Counted from the stretch's first letter, positions 42,372 through 52,022 are shown. The stretch is DNA of 64,000 nucleotides from Porcincola sp945869225 (GCF_052118625.1 NZ_JBQKGW010000002.1:1-64000); one strand, 5' to 3'. The notes: generated by a model not told the origin, from the letters alone. A program made the numbers and translations.

Positions 42372-43445
42372 TTATACCTCTGCTGCCTCTGCCAGTTTTT
42401 CAGCCTGTTCTGCTGCGATCAGTGGTTTGACCAGCTGGTCCAGGTCGCCGTCCATAATCTGATCAATCCGGTATACGGTCAGGTGCACGCGGTGGTCAGT
42501 TACCCTTCCCTGCGGAAAATTGTACGTGCGAATCTTCTCGCTCCGGTCACCGGAGCCAATCTGGTCCCTCCTGGTTTTTGCCTCGCTCTCCTGCTGCTCC
42601 ATCTGGCGGAGCAGCAGCAGCTTTGAGCGCAGGATCCGGATCGCCTTGTCCTTGTTCTTCAGCTGAGACTTTTCATCCTGGCAGGATATGACAATCCCAG
42701 TCGGGATATGAACGAGCCTGACAGCGGAGTCCGTCGTGTTGACGCACTGACCGCCATTGCCATGTGCACGGAACACATCAAATCTGCACTCGCCAAGATC
42801 CAGATCTACATCGATCTCATCCGCCTCCGGCATGACCGCGACGGTCGCAGCCGAAGTGTGAATTCTCCCGGCAGACTCCGTCTCCGGTACCCGCTGCACC
42901 CTGTGTGTGCCGCTTTCATACTTCAGATGTGACCACGCATCCTCCCCGCTGATCAGAAGGACACACTCCTTATAGCCTCCGAGTCCGTTTTCATTGATCG
43001 ATGTCACCTCCGCCTTCCAGCCCTTGCGCTCCGAATAGCGAAGATACATCCTGCACAGGTCGGCTGCAAAGAGGGCTGCCTCATCGCCGCCGACGCCTGC
43101 CCGGATTTCCAGAACCACATTCTTCCCATCGTTCTCGTCCCGCGGCAGCAGCAGGAGCTGGAGTTCTCCGGACAGCTTTTCCGCTTCCTGTCTGGCAGCC
43201 CTCAGCTCCTCCTTCAGATAGGATACCATCTCCGGATCTGTTTCCTCCCGAAGAAGCCCCTCCAGATCCTGAATCGTCTCCCTGGCCTTCAGCATCCGGG
43301 AGTATGCTGTGACAACCGGCTCCAGGCGCGAACGTTCCTTCATCAGCCTGCCGAGAGCCGCCGGATCGGAACCTGCATCCGGATGGCTCAGTGACCGGTC
43401 GATCTCCTCCAGCCTCTGCCTTACATCTTCTAATTTTTCAAACAT
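42372..43445 (-). CDS. prfA: Peptide chain release factor 1
   Basis: Recognises UAA/UAG stop codons and releases the peptide. At 357 residues it has normal length. The PxT codon-reading motif appears as RVPETESAGRIHTS, which separates RF1 from RF2. The GGQ motif is in AHGNGGQCVNTTDSAVRL, where many relatives have SGAGGQ. SEKIRTYNFPQGRVTDHR follows. It lies next to prmC, whose product methylates the GGQ glutamine. Confidence 0.96.
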   Translation of the reverse strand: MFEKLEDVRQRLEEIDRSLSHPDAGSDPAALGRLMKERSRLEPVVTAYSRMLKARETIQDLEGLLREETDPEMVSYLKEELRAARQEAEKLSGELQLLLLPRDENDGKNVVLEIRAGVGGDEAALFAADLCRMYLRYSERKGWKAEVTSINENGLGGYKECVLLISGEDAWSHLKYESGTHRVQRVPETESAGRIHTSAATVAVMPEADEIDVDLDLGECRFDVFRAHGNGGQCVNTTDSAVRLVHIPTGIVISCQDEKSQLKNKDKAIRILRSKLLLLRQMEQQESEAKTRRDQIGSGDRSEKIRTYNFPQGRVTDHRVHLTVYRIDQIMDGDLDQLVKPLIAAEQAEKLAEAAEV

Positions 43446-43454
43446 AACAGTCTG

Positions 43455-44387
43455 TTACTCCTGACAGGGGTCAGTCCCCGGGAAAACAGAGGAGACCACC
43501 CGATCCAGGCCGTTCAGATCTCTGATGATCCTGACCTCCCTGAAACCTGCCTGTCTCAGCATCTCCGTCACATCCTGCCCCTCATCAAATCCGATCTCAA
43601 ACAGAAGACTGCCGCCGGGATTGAGGTACTGCGGCGCCGCTCGGACAATTCTCCTGTAAAAGGAAAGGCCATCCGTTCCTCCGTCCAGTGCCAGTAACGG
43701 CTCGTGATCCCGGACCTCCTCCATCAGGTCTCCGATGTCTCCCGTCCGGATGTAGGGCGGATTGGACAGGATCACATCAAAGGTTCCTTCTACCTTCTCA
43801 AAGAGATCACCTTCCAGGAATGTCACATCGGTACCTGAATTTTCAGCGTTTCTTCTGGCAATGTCAAGGGCCGGCCCCGAAATGTCCGTTCCGACTGCCT
43901 CGATACCGGGACAAAGCCTCGCCGCCGCAACGATCAGACAGCCCGATCCCGTACAAAGATCGAGCACCCTGACCGGTCTTTGACCTCTCCGTGCTCCGTC
44001 AGTCTCCTTCGCACAAGCCTTCTTCTGAAGTACCTGGATCCGTTTTACCGCTTCCTCCTCCAGGATCTCCGTATCCTGCCTCGGCGTCAGTACCTGATCG
44101 GATACCTCAAACCGGATTCCGCAGAAGTCTGCCTCCCCGGTAATCTGCTGAAGCGGCACCCTGCAGCTCCTCAGCCGCACGGCTTCCCTGTATCGGGGCA
44201 GAACTGCCTCCGGCACCTCCTCTTCTTCCAGGAGAAGGAGCTGTGTTCTGCCCATCGACGAAGCATATTCGAGAAGGAGCCCGGCGTCAATGTCTGCGTC
44301 CGGTACTCCCCTCCGGGAGAGTTCCGCCGCCGCATCTCTCTTCGCCTGCCGGAAGGTTGCACGGCGGCATGACATGACCTCCTTCAT
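43455..44387 (-). CDS. prmC: Release factor glutamine methyltransferase
   Basis: Methylates the GGQ glutamine of release factors. The 310-residue protein has an N-terminal helical domain, VLDLCTGSGCLIVAAAR as motif I (about 150), and the catalytic ILSNPPYIRTGDI (about 215). PRQDTEILEEEA is the conserved PR-x-D-T-E element. ATG 44387 overlaps the DUF1385 stop as ATGA. A second ATG four codons later is possible. It lies directly upstream of prfA, the usual pairing. Confidence 0.95.
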   Translation of the reverse strand: MKEVMSCRRATFRQAKRDAAAELSRRGVPDADIDAGLLLEYASSMGRTQLLLLEEEEVPEAVLPRYREAVRLRSCRVPLQQITGEADFCGIRFEVSDQVLTPRQDTEILEEEAVKRIQVLQKKACAKETDGARRGQRPVRVLDLCTGSGCLIVAAARLCPGIEAVGTDISGPALDIARRNAENSGTDVTFLEGDLFEKVEGTFDVILSNPPYIRTGDIGDLMEEVRDHEPLLALDGGTDGLSFYRRIVRAAPQYLNPGGSLLFEIGFDEGQDVTEMLRQAGFREVRIIRDLNGLDRVVSSVFPGTDPCQE

Positions 44388-45505
44388 CTCAGCGTGTAAA
44401 GCTCCTTTCCTCCCTTCGGCTCATCCGCATCCGTCAGTACATAGTGAGCGCCGAAATTCTCATTCAGATACTTTTTCCAGTTGAAGACTGCCTCCACAGA
44501 CGCAATTCCGACCTCGATCTGGGCATCATCCGGCTCTCTCGTTGTAAGCCCCTGGAGTGCAAGCCCCGGTTTTGAGAGGACATCGACGAGTTTGTTGTCA
44601 TACAGGCCGGCCAGACGGATAAATTCATAGGATACTCCGGCGACAACCGGAATCAGAAGCAGCCGGATGACAATTCTCATGACCGGGTCCGGTGTCCGGA
44701 TAAACAGGAAAAATACGATGGAGACAATCATGACGAACAGCAGGAAGCTTGTCCCGCAGCGCTTATGCTCCTTCGAGCTCTTCCTGACATTCTCCACATT
44801 CAGCTCCAGCCCGTGTTCGATACAGTTGATGCACTTATGCTCCGCACCATGATACATGAACGTCCGCTGAATGTCCTTCATCCGGGAAATCAGCAGCATA
44901 TATCCGAAGAAAATGGCCAGACGAAGCACCCCTTCCATGATGGAAATCACCGCCTCCGGCGCCCCGATTCCCTTCAGAAGTCTTGAGAGAAAATATGGCA
45001 GCATCATGAACAGGGCAACGGAAACCACAAGCGAAATGATGACTGTGAAGGCTAAAAGCACGGTGTTGTCAGAATCCTCCGACTTGCCATTCCCGGACTG
45101 GGATCTTGCCCTGAGCGTCTCCCGCTGCTTCTGCGCATCCTCTCCCGCCTTTTCAAGAATGGCCGCCGCTTCCTTCCCCCTGCCGGCTCTTTGCAGCTTT
45201 TCTGCCTTCTTCTCCGCTTTCTTCTGTTCCTGGGCCAGACGCTCTTCCAGTTCCTTCTCCGATTCTTCTGCAAACCGGTCTGCCGAGAACATGAGTGCCT
45301 TCATCCCCAGAACAAGCGAGTCGACGAACGCGACAACTCCTCTGACGATCGGAATCTTCCGGACTTTTCCGGCGGCGGAATGGTGTGTCCCGGTCTGGAC
45401 CGTAATCTGATTGTCAGCTGTCCGGACTGCGACTGCATAGAGCGCGCCGTTTCTCATCATGACGCCTTCCATGACGGCCTGTCCGCCGATGTTTGAGTAC
45501 TTCAT
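44384..45505 (-). CDS. DUF1385 membrane protein (YqhQ-like)
   Basis: A 373-residue protein beginning MKYSNIGGQAVMEGVMMRNG, the DUF1385 signature. A long charged, coiled-coil-like insert (about residues 70-150, AQEQKKAEKKAEKLQRAG) precedes the membrane part, which has about four helices and the conserved YHGAEHKCINCIEHG. The family occurs beside prmC/prfA/rpmE in many Bacillota; its biochemical role is not settled. AAAGGA lies about 9 nt before ATG 45505, the family start; an upstream in-frame ATG at 45700 runs through rpmE and is rejected. Confidence 0.9.
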   Translation of the reverse strand: MKYSNIGGQAVMEGVMMRNGALYAVAVRTADNQITVQTGTHHSAAGKVRKIPIVRGVVAFVDSLVLGMKALMFSADRFAEESEKELEERLAQEQKKAEKKAEKLQRAGRGKEAAAILEKAGEDAQKQRETLRARSQSGNGKSEDSDNTVLLAFTVIISLVVSVALFMMLPYFLSRLLKGIGAPEAVISIMEGVLRLAIFFGYMLLISRMKDIQRTFMYHGAEHKCINCIEHGLELNVENVRKSSKEHKRCGTSFLLFVMIVSIVFFLFIRTPDPVMRIVIRLLLIPVVAGVSYEFIRLAGLYDNKLVDVLSKPGLALQGLTTREPDDAQIEVGIASVEAVFNWKKYLNENFGAHYVLTDADEPKGGKELYTLR

Positions 45506-45524
45506 AAGTTTGTTTTCCTTTAAA

Positions 45525-45566
45525 CAAAGAAGGGCTGAGGCCTCTTCTCTGAGCAACCTCAACCCT
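45525..45566 (-). terminator. Terminator after rpmE
   Basis: AGGGCTGAGG (45531-45540) pairs with CCTCAACCCT (45557-45566) with one G-U pair. The minus-strand tail is TCTTTGTTT. It probably attenuates read-through into the DUF1385 gene. Confidence 0.65.
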
Positions 45567-45584
45567 CCGAAAACTGCAACCTTA

Positions 45585-45797
45585 TTACTGCTTCTCGCTG
45601 CCGAAACCGTACTTCTTATTGAACTTATCAATACGTCCGCGAGCCTGAGCCTGCTTCTGCTGTCCTGTGTAGAACGAATGGCACTTGGAGCAGACCTCAA
45701 CGTGAATCTCCGGCTTTGTCGAGCCGGTCACGAATGTGTTCCCGCAGTTGCATGTAACGGTAGCCTGATAGTACTTCGGATGGATTCCTTCCTTCAT
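45585..45797 (-). CDS. rpmE: Ribosomal protein L31 (zinc-binding form)
   Basis: A 70-residue ribosomal protein, MKEGIHPKYYQATVTCNCGNTF with a further CSKCHSFYTG that completes the zinc site of the C+ form. The end is FNKKYGFGSEKQ. AGAGGTGAG lies 5 nt before ATG 45797; a GTG three codons earlier is part of the ribosome site. Located between rho and the DUF1385 gene, a common Bacillota order. Confidence 0.96.
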   Translation of the reverse strand: MKEGIHPKYYQATVTCNCGNTFVTGSTKPEIHVEVCSKCHSFYTGQQKQAQARGRIDKFNKKYGFGSEKQ

Positions 45798-46030
45798 AAT
45801 TCTCACCTCTCTGACGGAATGTGAACTGCTGCGCCGGTGCTTCCTTCCCGCACCGCCGTAGATTCCCGCTCTCAGCGGACAATCCCTGCAAGTCCATGCA
45901 GTTTGCGTACCTGAAAGCCATTCTCATCAATGGCCTGCCTCTGTCTGCAATCAGGCACAGCAGAGCCAGTATAGCACAGCCCGGAAATGTTTGTAAACAC
46001 CTTTGTCCAGGCCGGACCGCTCCGTCTGCT

Positions 46031-48067
46031 TCAGACCATACGCTGCCGCAGAATCGTGCGGATTAGTTCTTCGTTCGACCTGGTATGCATGAACAGATCC
46101 AGAATCCGCTCCGTCGCCTCGTCGCTCTTCATACCGTTGAGGGCCCTGCGCATGATCGTGACAGCGTCCGCCTCCTCCCGGCTCAACAAGAGATCCTCTC
46201 TCCTGGTTCCCGACCGCTGAATGTCGATCGCCGGGAAGATTCTTCTCTCCGAGAGCTTGCGGTCCAGAATCAGTTCCATGTTTCCTGTCCCCTTGAATTC
46301 CTCGTAGACGACGTCATCCATCTTTGAGCCAGTGTCGATCAGCGCCGTCGCCAGGATTGTCAGGCTTCCACCCTCTCTCATATTTCTGGCTGCGCCAAAA
46401 AACTTCTTCGGCGGATGAAGCGCCGCCGGATCGATTCCTCCGGACAGCGTACGCCCGGATGCAGGCACGATCAGGTTGTACGCCCTCGCCAGCCTGGTGA
46501 TGGAATCAAGCAGAATGACCACATCCCTCTTCAGCTCCACCAGACGTTTCGCGCGCTCGATTCCCATCTCGGCAACACGTCTGTGATGTTCCGGCGTCTC
46601 GTCGAATGTCGAGTAGAGCACTTCGACATTGTCCCCGGTAATCGCCTCCCGAATGTCCGTTACTTCCTCCGGGCGCTCATCGATCAGCATGATGATGATA
46701 TGCTCCTCCGGGTTGTTCAGCAGAATGGATCTGGAGATGTCCTTCAGGAGGGTTGTTTTTCCGGCCTTCGGCGGCGAGACAATCATGCCTCTCTGTCCTT
46801 TTCCGATCGGCGCAATTAAATCTACAATCCGCATCGAAATTTCCCGCGGTGTCCGTTCCATGCGGAGCCGCTCATTCGGAAAGATCGGCGTCATGCTTTC
46901 AAATGTACATCTGTTCGCGATCTCTGCCGGCGTCAGGCCGTTCACGGTTCTGACAAACAGGAGCGCCTGAAACTTTTCCTGCTGTGCCCGGATCCTGGTA
47001 TTGCCGGTGATGATATCCCCGGTGCGCAGTCCGAAACGCCTGATCTGGGAGGGAGACACATAGATGTCAGAATCTCCGGGAAGGTAATTGTCCGAACGGA
47101 TAAATCCATACCCGTCAGACATAACTTCCAGAACACCTCCCACCTCATGTCCGGAATCGAGATCCTTCAGTTCCATCGGAAGCTTGTTATCCTCCCCGAG
47201 AAACCGTTCCCGTTCCGGAGCCGGTTTCGGGTTCTCCGGAGTTCTCATTCCTGCTCCCTGGCTGCCCGCAGAAGCGCCAGTCTGATCCTGTCTGTGGTCC
47301 TGCACCCGGCTCCCGACACCCGCAGCACCGATTCCCTGGGCTGCAGAATCGGAAACAGTCCGATGATCCAGCATCCTCGATCCGGCCACCGATGCTCCAG
47401 TTCCCGAATATCCGGCTGTGGAGCCGGAAAGTCCGGCGTTTCCACCCGCCGGATAAGGATTTCCGGAATTCCCGCGTGCCTGGTACGTCCGTGTGTCATG
47501 GCTTTCCCGGACAGCCGGCTGCGCCGTCCGTGTCATTGGCTGCCTGCCTCTTGCCTGCTCCCGGGTCGTCCTTCTCCGCAGCTGTCTTCTGACCCCCTGC
47601 GTCTGACCGCCCTCGCGGCCGGTGCTGCTGCTCTGACCGCCCTCGCGTCTGGTGCTGACCTTGTTTCTGTGTCCCGAAGCTGTCTCGTCCGTCCGGCCTG
47701 TCTCACGACTCACGCCTGAGGTCTGCCGCGCTGCGTCCCCGGTACTGCCCTGCATCTCTTCTCCGCGGCCGGATCCTCTATCAACCAGCTTCGCTGTCTC
47801 GCGGCTCGCTTCCGAGGCATGCGCCCGGTTTTCCTCACGGTCCGGATTCTGTCTTCCGTGATTCTCCCGTCTCTCATGATCCTTCGAGGGAGTCCCGGAT
47901 GGTTCTGATCCATGGCCGGAATTGTTTTCACTGTTATTCTTCTGGTTCTCTAAAAGAGCATCTATAAGCGCACTCTTCCTCAGCGCCGAGACGCTCTTCA
48001 CACCACTTTTCTTCGCCATATCCCGGAGAACGGCGACAGACAACAGCTGCAACTGATCTTTTGTCAT
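46031..48067 (-). CDS. rho: Transcription termination factor Rho with long disordered insert
   Basis: An RNA-dependent hexameric ATPase that ends transcription. The Rho_N helix domain is residues 1-40. Residues about 41-300 are a low-complexity, Gly/Ser/Arg/Gln/Asp-rich insert with repeats such as REGGQSSSTGREGGQ. The cold-shock RNA-binding domain follows (GVLEVMSDGYGFIRS, 311-325), then Walker A SPPKAGKTTL (431-440), LIDERPEEVTDI and the Q/R-loop region. Typical Rho is about 420 residues; this one has 678 because of the insert. The start at 48067 follows GAAGGAAG; an in-frame ATG at 48244 is rejected. Confidence 0.95.
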   Translation of the reverse strand: MTKDQLQLLSVAVLRDMAKKSGVKSVSALRKSALIDALLENQKNNSENNSGHGSEPSGTPSKDHERRENHGRQNPDREENRAHASEASRETAKLVDRGSGRGEEMQGSTGDAARQTSGVSRETGRTDETASGHRNKVSTRREGGQSSSTGREGGQTQGVRRQLRRRTTREQARGRQPMTRTAQPAVRESHDTRTYQARGNSGNPYPAGGNAGLSGSTAGYSGTGASVAGSRMLDHRTVSDSAAQGIGAAGVGSRVQDHRQDQTGASAGSQGAGMRTPENPKPAPERERFLGEDNKLPMELKDLDSGHEVGGVLEVMSDGYGFIRSDNYLPGDSDIYVSPSQIRRFGLRTGDIITGNTRIRAQQEKFQALLFVRTVNGLTPAEIANRCTFESMTPIFPNERLRMERTPREISMRIVDLIAPIGKGQRGMIVSPPKAGKTTLLKDISRSILLNNPEEHIIIMLIDERPEEVTDIREAITGDNVEVLYSTFDETPEHHRRVAEMGIERAKRLVELKRDVVILLDSITRLARAYNLIVPASGRTLSGGIDPAALHPPKKFFGAARNMREGGSLTILATALIDTGSKMDDVVYEEFKGTGNMELILDRKLSERRIFPAIDIQRSGTRREDLLLSREEADAVTIMRRALNGMKSDEATERILDLFMHTRSNEELIRTILRQRMV

Positions 48068-48305
48068 AAAACTTCCTTCATATTGTCTGGATTGTTGAAA
48101 ACAGAAATTAAGAGAAGACGATTTCTGAATGATTAGAGTCGATGGCACCTCTGCCATATGCCCAACATAGCATACTTTTTTGAAAAATAAAACACCTTTC
48201 GTTGCATTTCCAATGAAATTACCATAAAATTGTGGCAAGGGCAACCCCTCTGAAGCAGACGGACAGGCTGCCCTGTCATTTTATCCTGAAAGGAAGTGGT
48301 GTCTG

Positions 48306-49628
48306 TTGTCAGCACATACTGGCATTCAGATTGTCCTGCTATTGATTCTGATTCTTTTGTCCGGGTTCTTCTCCTCTGCGGAGACAGCTCTGACAACAGT
48401 AAACCGTGTCCGGATCCGGACGCTATCCGACTCCGGGAACAAGCGCGCAGCCACAGTGCTCAGCGTACTTGACGCCCAGGAAAAGATGCTGTCCTGCATC
48501 CTGATCGGCAACAACGTCGTAAACCTGTCTGCCTCTTCACTCTCCACAACGCTGGCGATCAGTCTTTTCGGAAGCCGGAGCGTCGGACTGGCTACAGGCA
48601 TTCTGACGCTTCTGATTCTGATATTCGGAGAAATCACACCGAAGAATGCGGCGAATGTCAACTCCGAAAAACTGTCGCTGAGATACGCACCGGTCATTCA
48701 TTTTCTGATGATTGTCCTGACGCCTCTGATCTGGGCTGTAAATCTCCTCTCCTCCGGAGCCATGAAGCTCCTGCATGTCAGCAGGACCGGCGGAGACTCA
48801 ACCATCACGGAGGACGAAATCCGCACAATGGTTGATGTCAGTCACGAGGAGGGTGAGACAACAGGAGAGGAACGGACACTGATCAACAATGTCTATGACC
48901 TCACGGATCAGACCGCCGGTGACATCATGGTCCCGCGGGCAGACATGATCGCCGTGAGCGCGGACGACAGCTACGAGCACATTTCCCAGGTCTTCCAGCG
49001 GGAGCGCTTTACCCGCCTTCCGGTCTACAGGGACGGTCGTGACCACATTGTCGGCATCATCAACATCAAAGACTTCTGTTTTCTCGAGGACTCGAAAAAG
49101 AAGGATTTCTCTCCGGCGATGATCATGTATCAGCCATATTTTACCTTTGAGTCCAAGTCGGTCGTCTCTCTTATGGAAGAGATGCAGGCAGGCAACTACT
49201 CCCTGGCCATTGTCCTGGATGAGTACGGCGCCGCCTCGGGCATGATCACATTCGAGGATCTCATCGAAGAGCTTGTCGGAGAAATACGGGACGAATATGA
49301 TGCGGATGAGCAGGACTGGATCCGCAAGATCGGACAGAATACCTATCTGATCCAGGGCAGTGTCAAGCTGGATGATCTCAACGAGCGCCTGGGAACAGAT
49401 CTTGAGTCAGAAGATTACGATTCCATCGGCGGGTATCTGATCCAGCAGCTTGGAGACCGTCTGCCCCGTGCCAAGGATGAAGTAACGACACCGGAGGGCA
49501 TCACCCTCCGCGTGGAGTGCATGAAAAAAAGACGCATCGAAACGGTGCGCCTTACGCTGCCTCCTGCCTTATCGGATCATTCGGGCGCTGAAGAAGAGCG
49601 TGCCCGCCATACTTCTCCGGAGCCCTGA
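48306..49628 (+). CDS. CNNM/CorC-type membrane protein with CBS pair
   Basis: A 440-residue transporter-like protein of the HlyC/CorC family, proposed in magnesium or cobalt handling. Residues 1-150 form the DUF21 membrane domain (LLILILLSGFFSSAETALTTVN, then LLIGNNVVNLSASSLST, with EITPKNAANVN). Two CBS motifs follow (IMVPRADMIAVSADD and the FTFESKSVVSLMEEMQAGNYSLAIV stretch), then the CorC_HlyC C-terminal domain. The best start is TTG 48306, 11 nt after AGGA. It is one of only two complete plus-strand genes and converges on the CdaR-like gene with 2 nt between the stops. Confidence 0.88.
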   Translation: MSAHTGIQIVLLLILILLSGFFSSAETALTTVNRVRIRTLSDSGNKRAATVLSVLDAQEKMLSCILIGNNVVNLSASSLSTTLAISLFGSRSVGLATGILTLLILIFGEITPKNAANVNSEKLSLRYAPVIHFLMIVLTPLIWAVNLLSSGAMKLLHVSRTGGDSTITEDEIRTMVDVSHEEGETTGEERTLINNVYDLTDQTAGDIMVPRADMIAVSADDSYEHISQVFQRERFTRLPVYRDGRDHIVGIINIKDFCFLEDSKKKDFSPAMIMYQPYFTFESKSVVSLMEEMQAGNYSLAIVLDEYGAASGMITFEDLIEELVGEIRDEYDADEQDWIRKIGQNTYLIQGSVKLDDLNERLGTDLESEDYDSIGGYLIQQLGDRLPRAKDEVTTPEGITLRVECMKKRRIETVRLTLPPALSDHSGAEEERARHTSPEP

Positions 49629-49650
49629 TGTCAATAATCGGGGCTCTTTT
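49620..49650. terminator. Terminator shared by convergent genes
   Basis: GAGCCC (49620-49625) and GGGCTC (49641-49646) pair, helped by GAT/ATC inside, with TTTT at 49647-49650. It spans the last codons of both converging genes. Confidence 0.6.
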
Positions 49651-50722
49651 CCATGTGCTTCATATACTTCACAACCATCAGGGCAATCTTCAGCGTAATG
49701 GCATCATCAAATATCCGCAGGTCAAGCCCTGTCTGCTTCTGAAGCTTGTCAAGGCGGTATACAAGCGTGTTTCTGTGAATATACAGCTGTCTTGAGGTCT
49801 CTGACACATTCAGGCTGTTCTCAAAGAACTTGTTGATTGTCGTCAGGGTCTCCTCATCAAACTCATCCGGAGACTTCCCGTCAAAAACTTCGCGGATGAA
49901 CATCTTGCACAGAGGAATCGGAAGCTGATAGATCAGACGGCCGATGCCCAGGCGGCTGTAGGCTATGACATGCTTCTCCTCAAAGAAAATTCTGCCGACA
50001 TTCAATGCCATGCGCGCTTCCTTATAGGATCTGGACACATCCTTCAGCTCCCCGACAACCGTCCCATAGGCGACAACCGCCGATGTGCGTCTCTCCTGCG
50101 GCAGAGCATCCAGCATCTCCAGGGCATATTCGTTCAGTTCCTTCGGGCCATCCGAGAGCAGAATCTCCTTCACGATGATGATGCTCTTTTCGTCAATTTC
50201 CGTGATGAAATCCCCGGACCTTGCACCCAGCAATCCCCGGATTTCCTCCAGCCCTGCTGTCTCTCCGTCTCCATCCGGTTCCAGGATATAGACAACCCGT
50301 CTCGATTCTGTATCGATATGAAGCTTCTTGGCCCTGTTATAAATATCTACAAGCAGCAGGTTGTCCAGGAGCAGATTCTTGATAAAGTTATCCTTGTCAA
50401 ATCGTTCCTTGTAGGCAACAAGAAGGCACTGAAGCTGAAATGCTGTCAGCTTCCCGGTTGTATAGACATCGTCAGAATTACCGCTTGCAATCAGAACATA
50501 CTCCAGATGACCCTCATCAAGCACCTTAAAGAATTGATAGTTTGAGATGACCTGACTCTCAGCCGGTGAATTTTCGAAGCTGACAACAGCATCCCGAAAG
50601 TCCGCCTGCCCGTCAAAGGTGGAGGCAAGCATAACACCCTCCGTGTCCACCACGCACATATCCACCCGTGTGATCTGTTTGAGTCCGTCCAGTGTAGACT
50701 GCAGAATCTGATTAGAGATCAT
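49631..50722 (-). CDS. CdaR/PucR-family transcriptional regulator
   Basis: A 363-residue regulator. The N-terminal part (residues 1-130, QILQSTLDGLKQITRVDMCVVDTEG) resembles the sugar-diacid recognition domain of CdaR. A middle GGDEF-like region follows, and the C-terminal PucR-type helix-turn-helix contains FFENSLNVSETSRQLYIHRNTLVYRLDKLQKQTG. Ligand and targets are unknown; no sugar-acid genes lie nearby. It has its own upstream spacer of 177 nt, AT-rich, and is convergent with the CorC-type gene. Confidence 0.85.
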   Translation of the reverse strand: MISNQILQSTLDGLKQITRVDMCVVDTEGVMLASTFDGQADFRDAVVSFENSPAESQVISNYQFFKVLDEGHLEYVLIASGNSDDVYTTGKLTAFQLQCLLVAYKERFDKDNFIKNLLLDNLLLVDIYNRAKKLHIDTESRRVVYILEPDGDGETAGLEEIRGLLGARSGDFITEIDEKSIIIVKEILLSDGPKELNEYALEMLDALPQERRTSAVVAYGTVVGELKDVSRSYKEARMALNVGRIFFEEKHVIAYSRLGIGRLIYQLPIPLCKMFIREVFDGKSPDEFDEETLTTINKFFENSLNVSETSRQLYIHRNTLVYRLDKLQKQTGLDLRIFDDAITLKIALMVVKYMKHMEKSPDY

Positions 50723-50899
50723 TGATTTCTCCTATCATGAAAAAGTATAGAAATGTTCAGCAGATTATACTGATTCTCTATTCACATTCACCACATGATA
50801 GCTATAGTGTAAACTTTTTCCGATTGAAAATCAATGTCTTTTGTGTATATTGCACTACCTGACTGTCTCACATTTTCCGGAGGTCCACCGGTCTTCGGA

Positions 50900-51706
50900 T
50901 CAGAGGTCGTCTGCCTTCAACTTTTCACCGCCGACTCTGAGAAGATCGCGGATTTCCTCAGCCGGAAGATCCAGGTAAGCTGAAAGCTCTTCGAGAGACG
51001 GCTTTCTGTCCAGCTCCTGCTCCAGGTCATGAGAAGCGTCTGCCAGCTGATTCATCCGATTCAGAATCCGCTGATCCGACTTTCCTTCCGCCTTCTGCGC
51101 TTCGACAACGCTCTCCAGGTAGCTTGTCACCTCATTCAGGAGCACCGCCCGATAGGCCGCGAGGCTCTCCTGATGCTGCAGTTTTCCCAGTGCCAGCAAC
51201 AGGCCGACATTTCCCTCCTGAACCAGGTCCTCCGCCGTGAATTCTCCTTCCAGGTTCAGCCTTTCCGCCCCCGCAGGCAGCCCGTTCTCAGGATCCTTTC
51301 CTGTCTCCCGCGCTTCAATCTCCCCAGCCAGGTCACACACTGTCTGGAGATACCGCTCGGTCAGTCTCGCTCTGGCTTCCTCGTGTCCTTCAGCTGCCAT
51401 GTGAAACAGCGTCAGCTCCTCCACCTCGTCCATCTGAGGCAGGTCTGCCAGCTCATCCAGATAGTGCTCCAGACTCCGGACATGCTCATCACCGGCCCCG
51501 GATGCTGCCTCCGGCATGTCTTCGTCGTAGACTTCAACCGACATCATATCGAGATAACTGCAGACCATCTGAAGCTTTGTCTCATCGAGGCCTGTGTCCT
51601 TCAGTTTCTCCCGCACCTGCTGGACGGAAATCCGGTTTCCGTTTTCCTTCGCCTCGCGCGTCAGCTCCTCAAGGCGGTTTCTGAATGCTTTCGTTTCATC
51701 TGTCAT
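50900..51706 (-). CDS. Sigma-70-like protein lacking promoter-recognition regions
   Basis: A 268-residue acidic protein. Residues 10-60 resemble region 1.1 (ISVQQVREKLKDTGLDETKL). EHYLDELADLP (80-90) looks like region 1.2. RLTERYLQTVCDLA with FTAEDLVQEGNVGLLLAL (156-173) matches regions 2.1-2.2, the core-binding part. Residues 215-257 (LEQELDRKPSLEELSAYLDLP) match region 3. The aromatic Tyr-Phe-Ser-Thr-Tyr-Ala-type block of 2.3-2.4 is replaced by ESLAAYRAVLLNEVTSYLES, and there is no region 4. It should bind core polymerase but not a promoter by itself. It is separated from glnA by a terminator, so it has its own promoter. Confidence 0.7.
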   Translation of the reverse strand: MTDETKAFRNRLEELTREAKENGNRISVQQVREKLKDTGLDETKLQMVCSYLDMMSVEVYDEDMPEAASGAGDEHVRSLEHYLDELADLPQMDEVEELTLFHMAAEGHEEARARLTERYLQTVCDLAGEIEARETGKDPENGLPAGAERLNLEGEFTAEDLVQEGNVGLLLALGKLQHQESLAAYRAVLLNEVTSYLESVVEAQKAEGKSDQRILNRMNQLADASHDLEQELDRKPSLEELSAYLDLPAEEIRDLLRVGGEKLKADDL

Positions 51707-51930
51707 CTTTCATCAATCCTTCCCGGCAGCCCGGCCCTTCCTCTCCTGCTGCCATACTCAGGCAGTCCGGCAAACCTCTTCTGCCTGTCCCTGGAATTTC
51801 TCCCGTACCATATACGTTCAGGCTGGTCTGCGTCCCTTTCCAGGGTACCGTCTTCACATCCATACAGACTGCGTATCAGATGCCACCTGCCGATATTCAA
51901 TCTGCCCATCATTATATCAGACAGGTTTGC

Positions 51931-51969
51931 AAAATAAAACAGCCCCGGAAGTGACACTTCCGGAGCTGT
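51931..51969 (-). terminator. Terminator after glutamine synthetase III
   Basis: ACAGC-C-CCGGAAG (51939-51951) pairs with CTTCCGG-A-GCTGT (51957-51969) around a short loop. The minus-strand tail is TTTTATTTT. Confidence 0.9.
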
Positions 51970-52022
51970 TACGGTTCCAGTGAGAAATATAGATCCGATA
52001 ACCCGGGTCAGAAAGAACCCTC

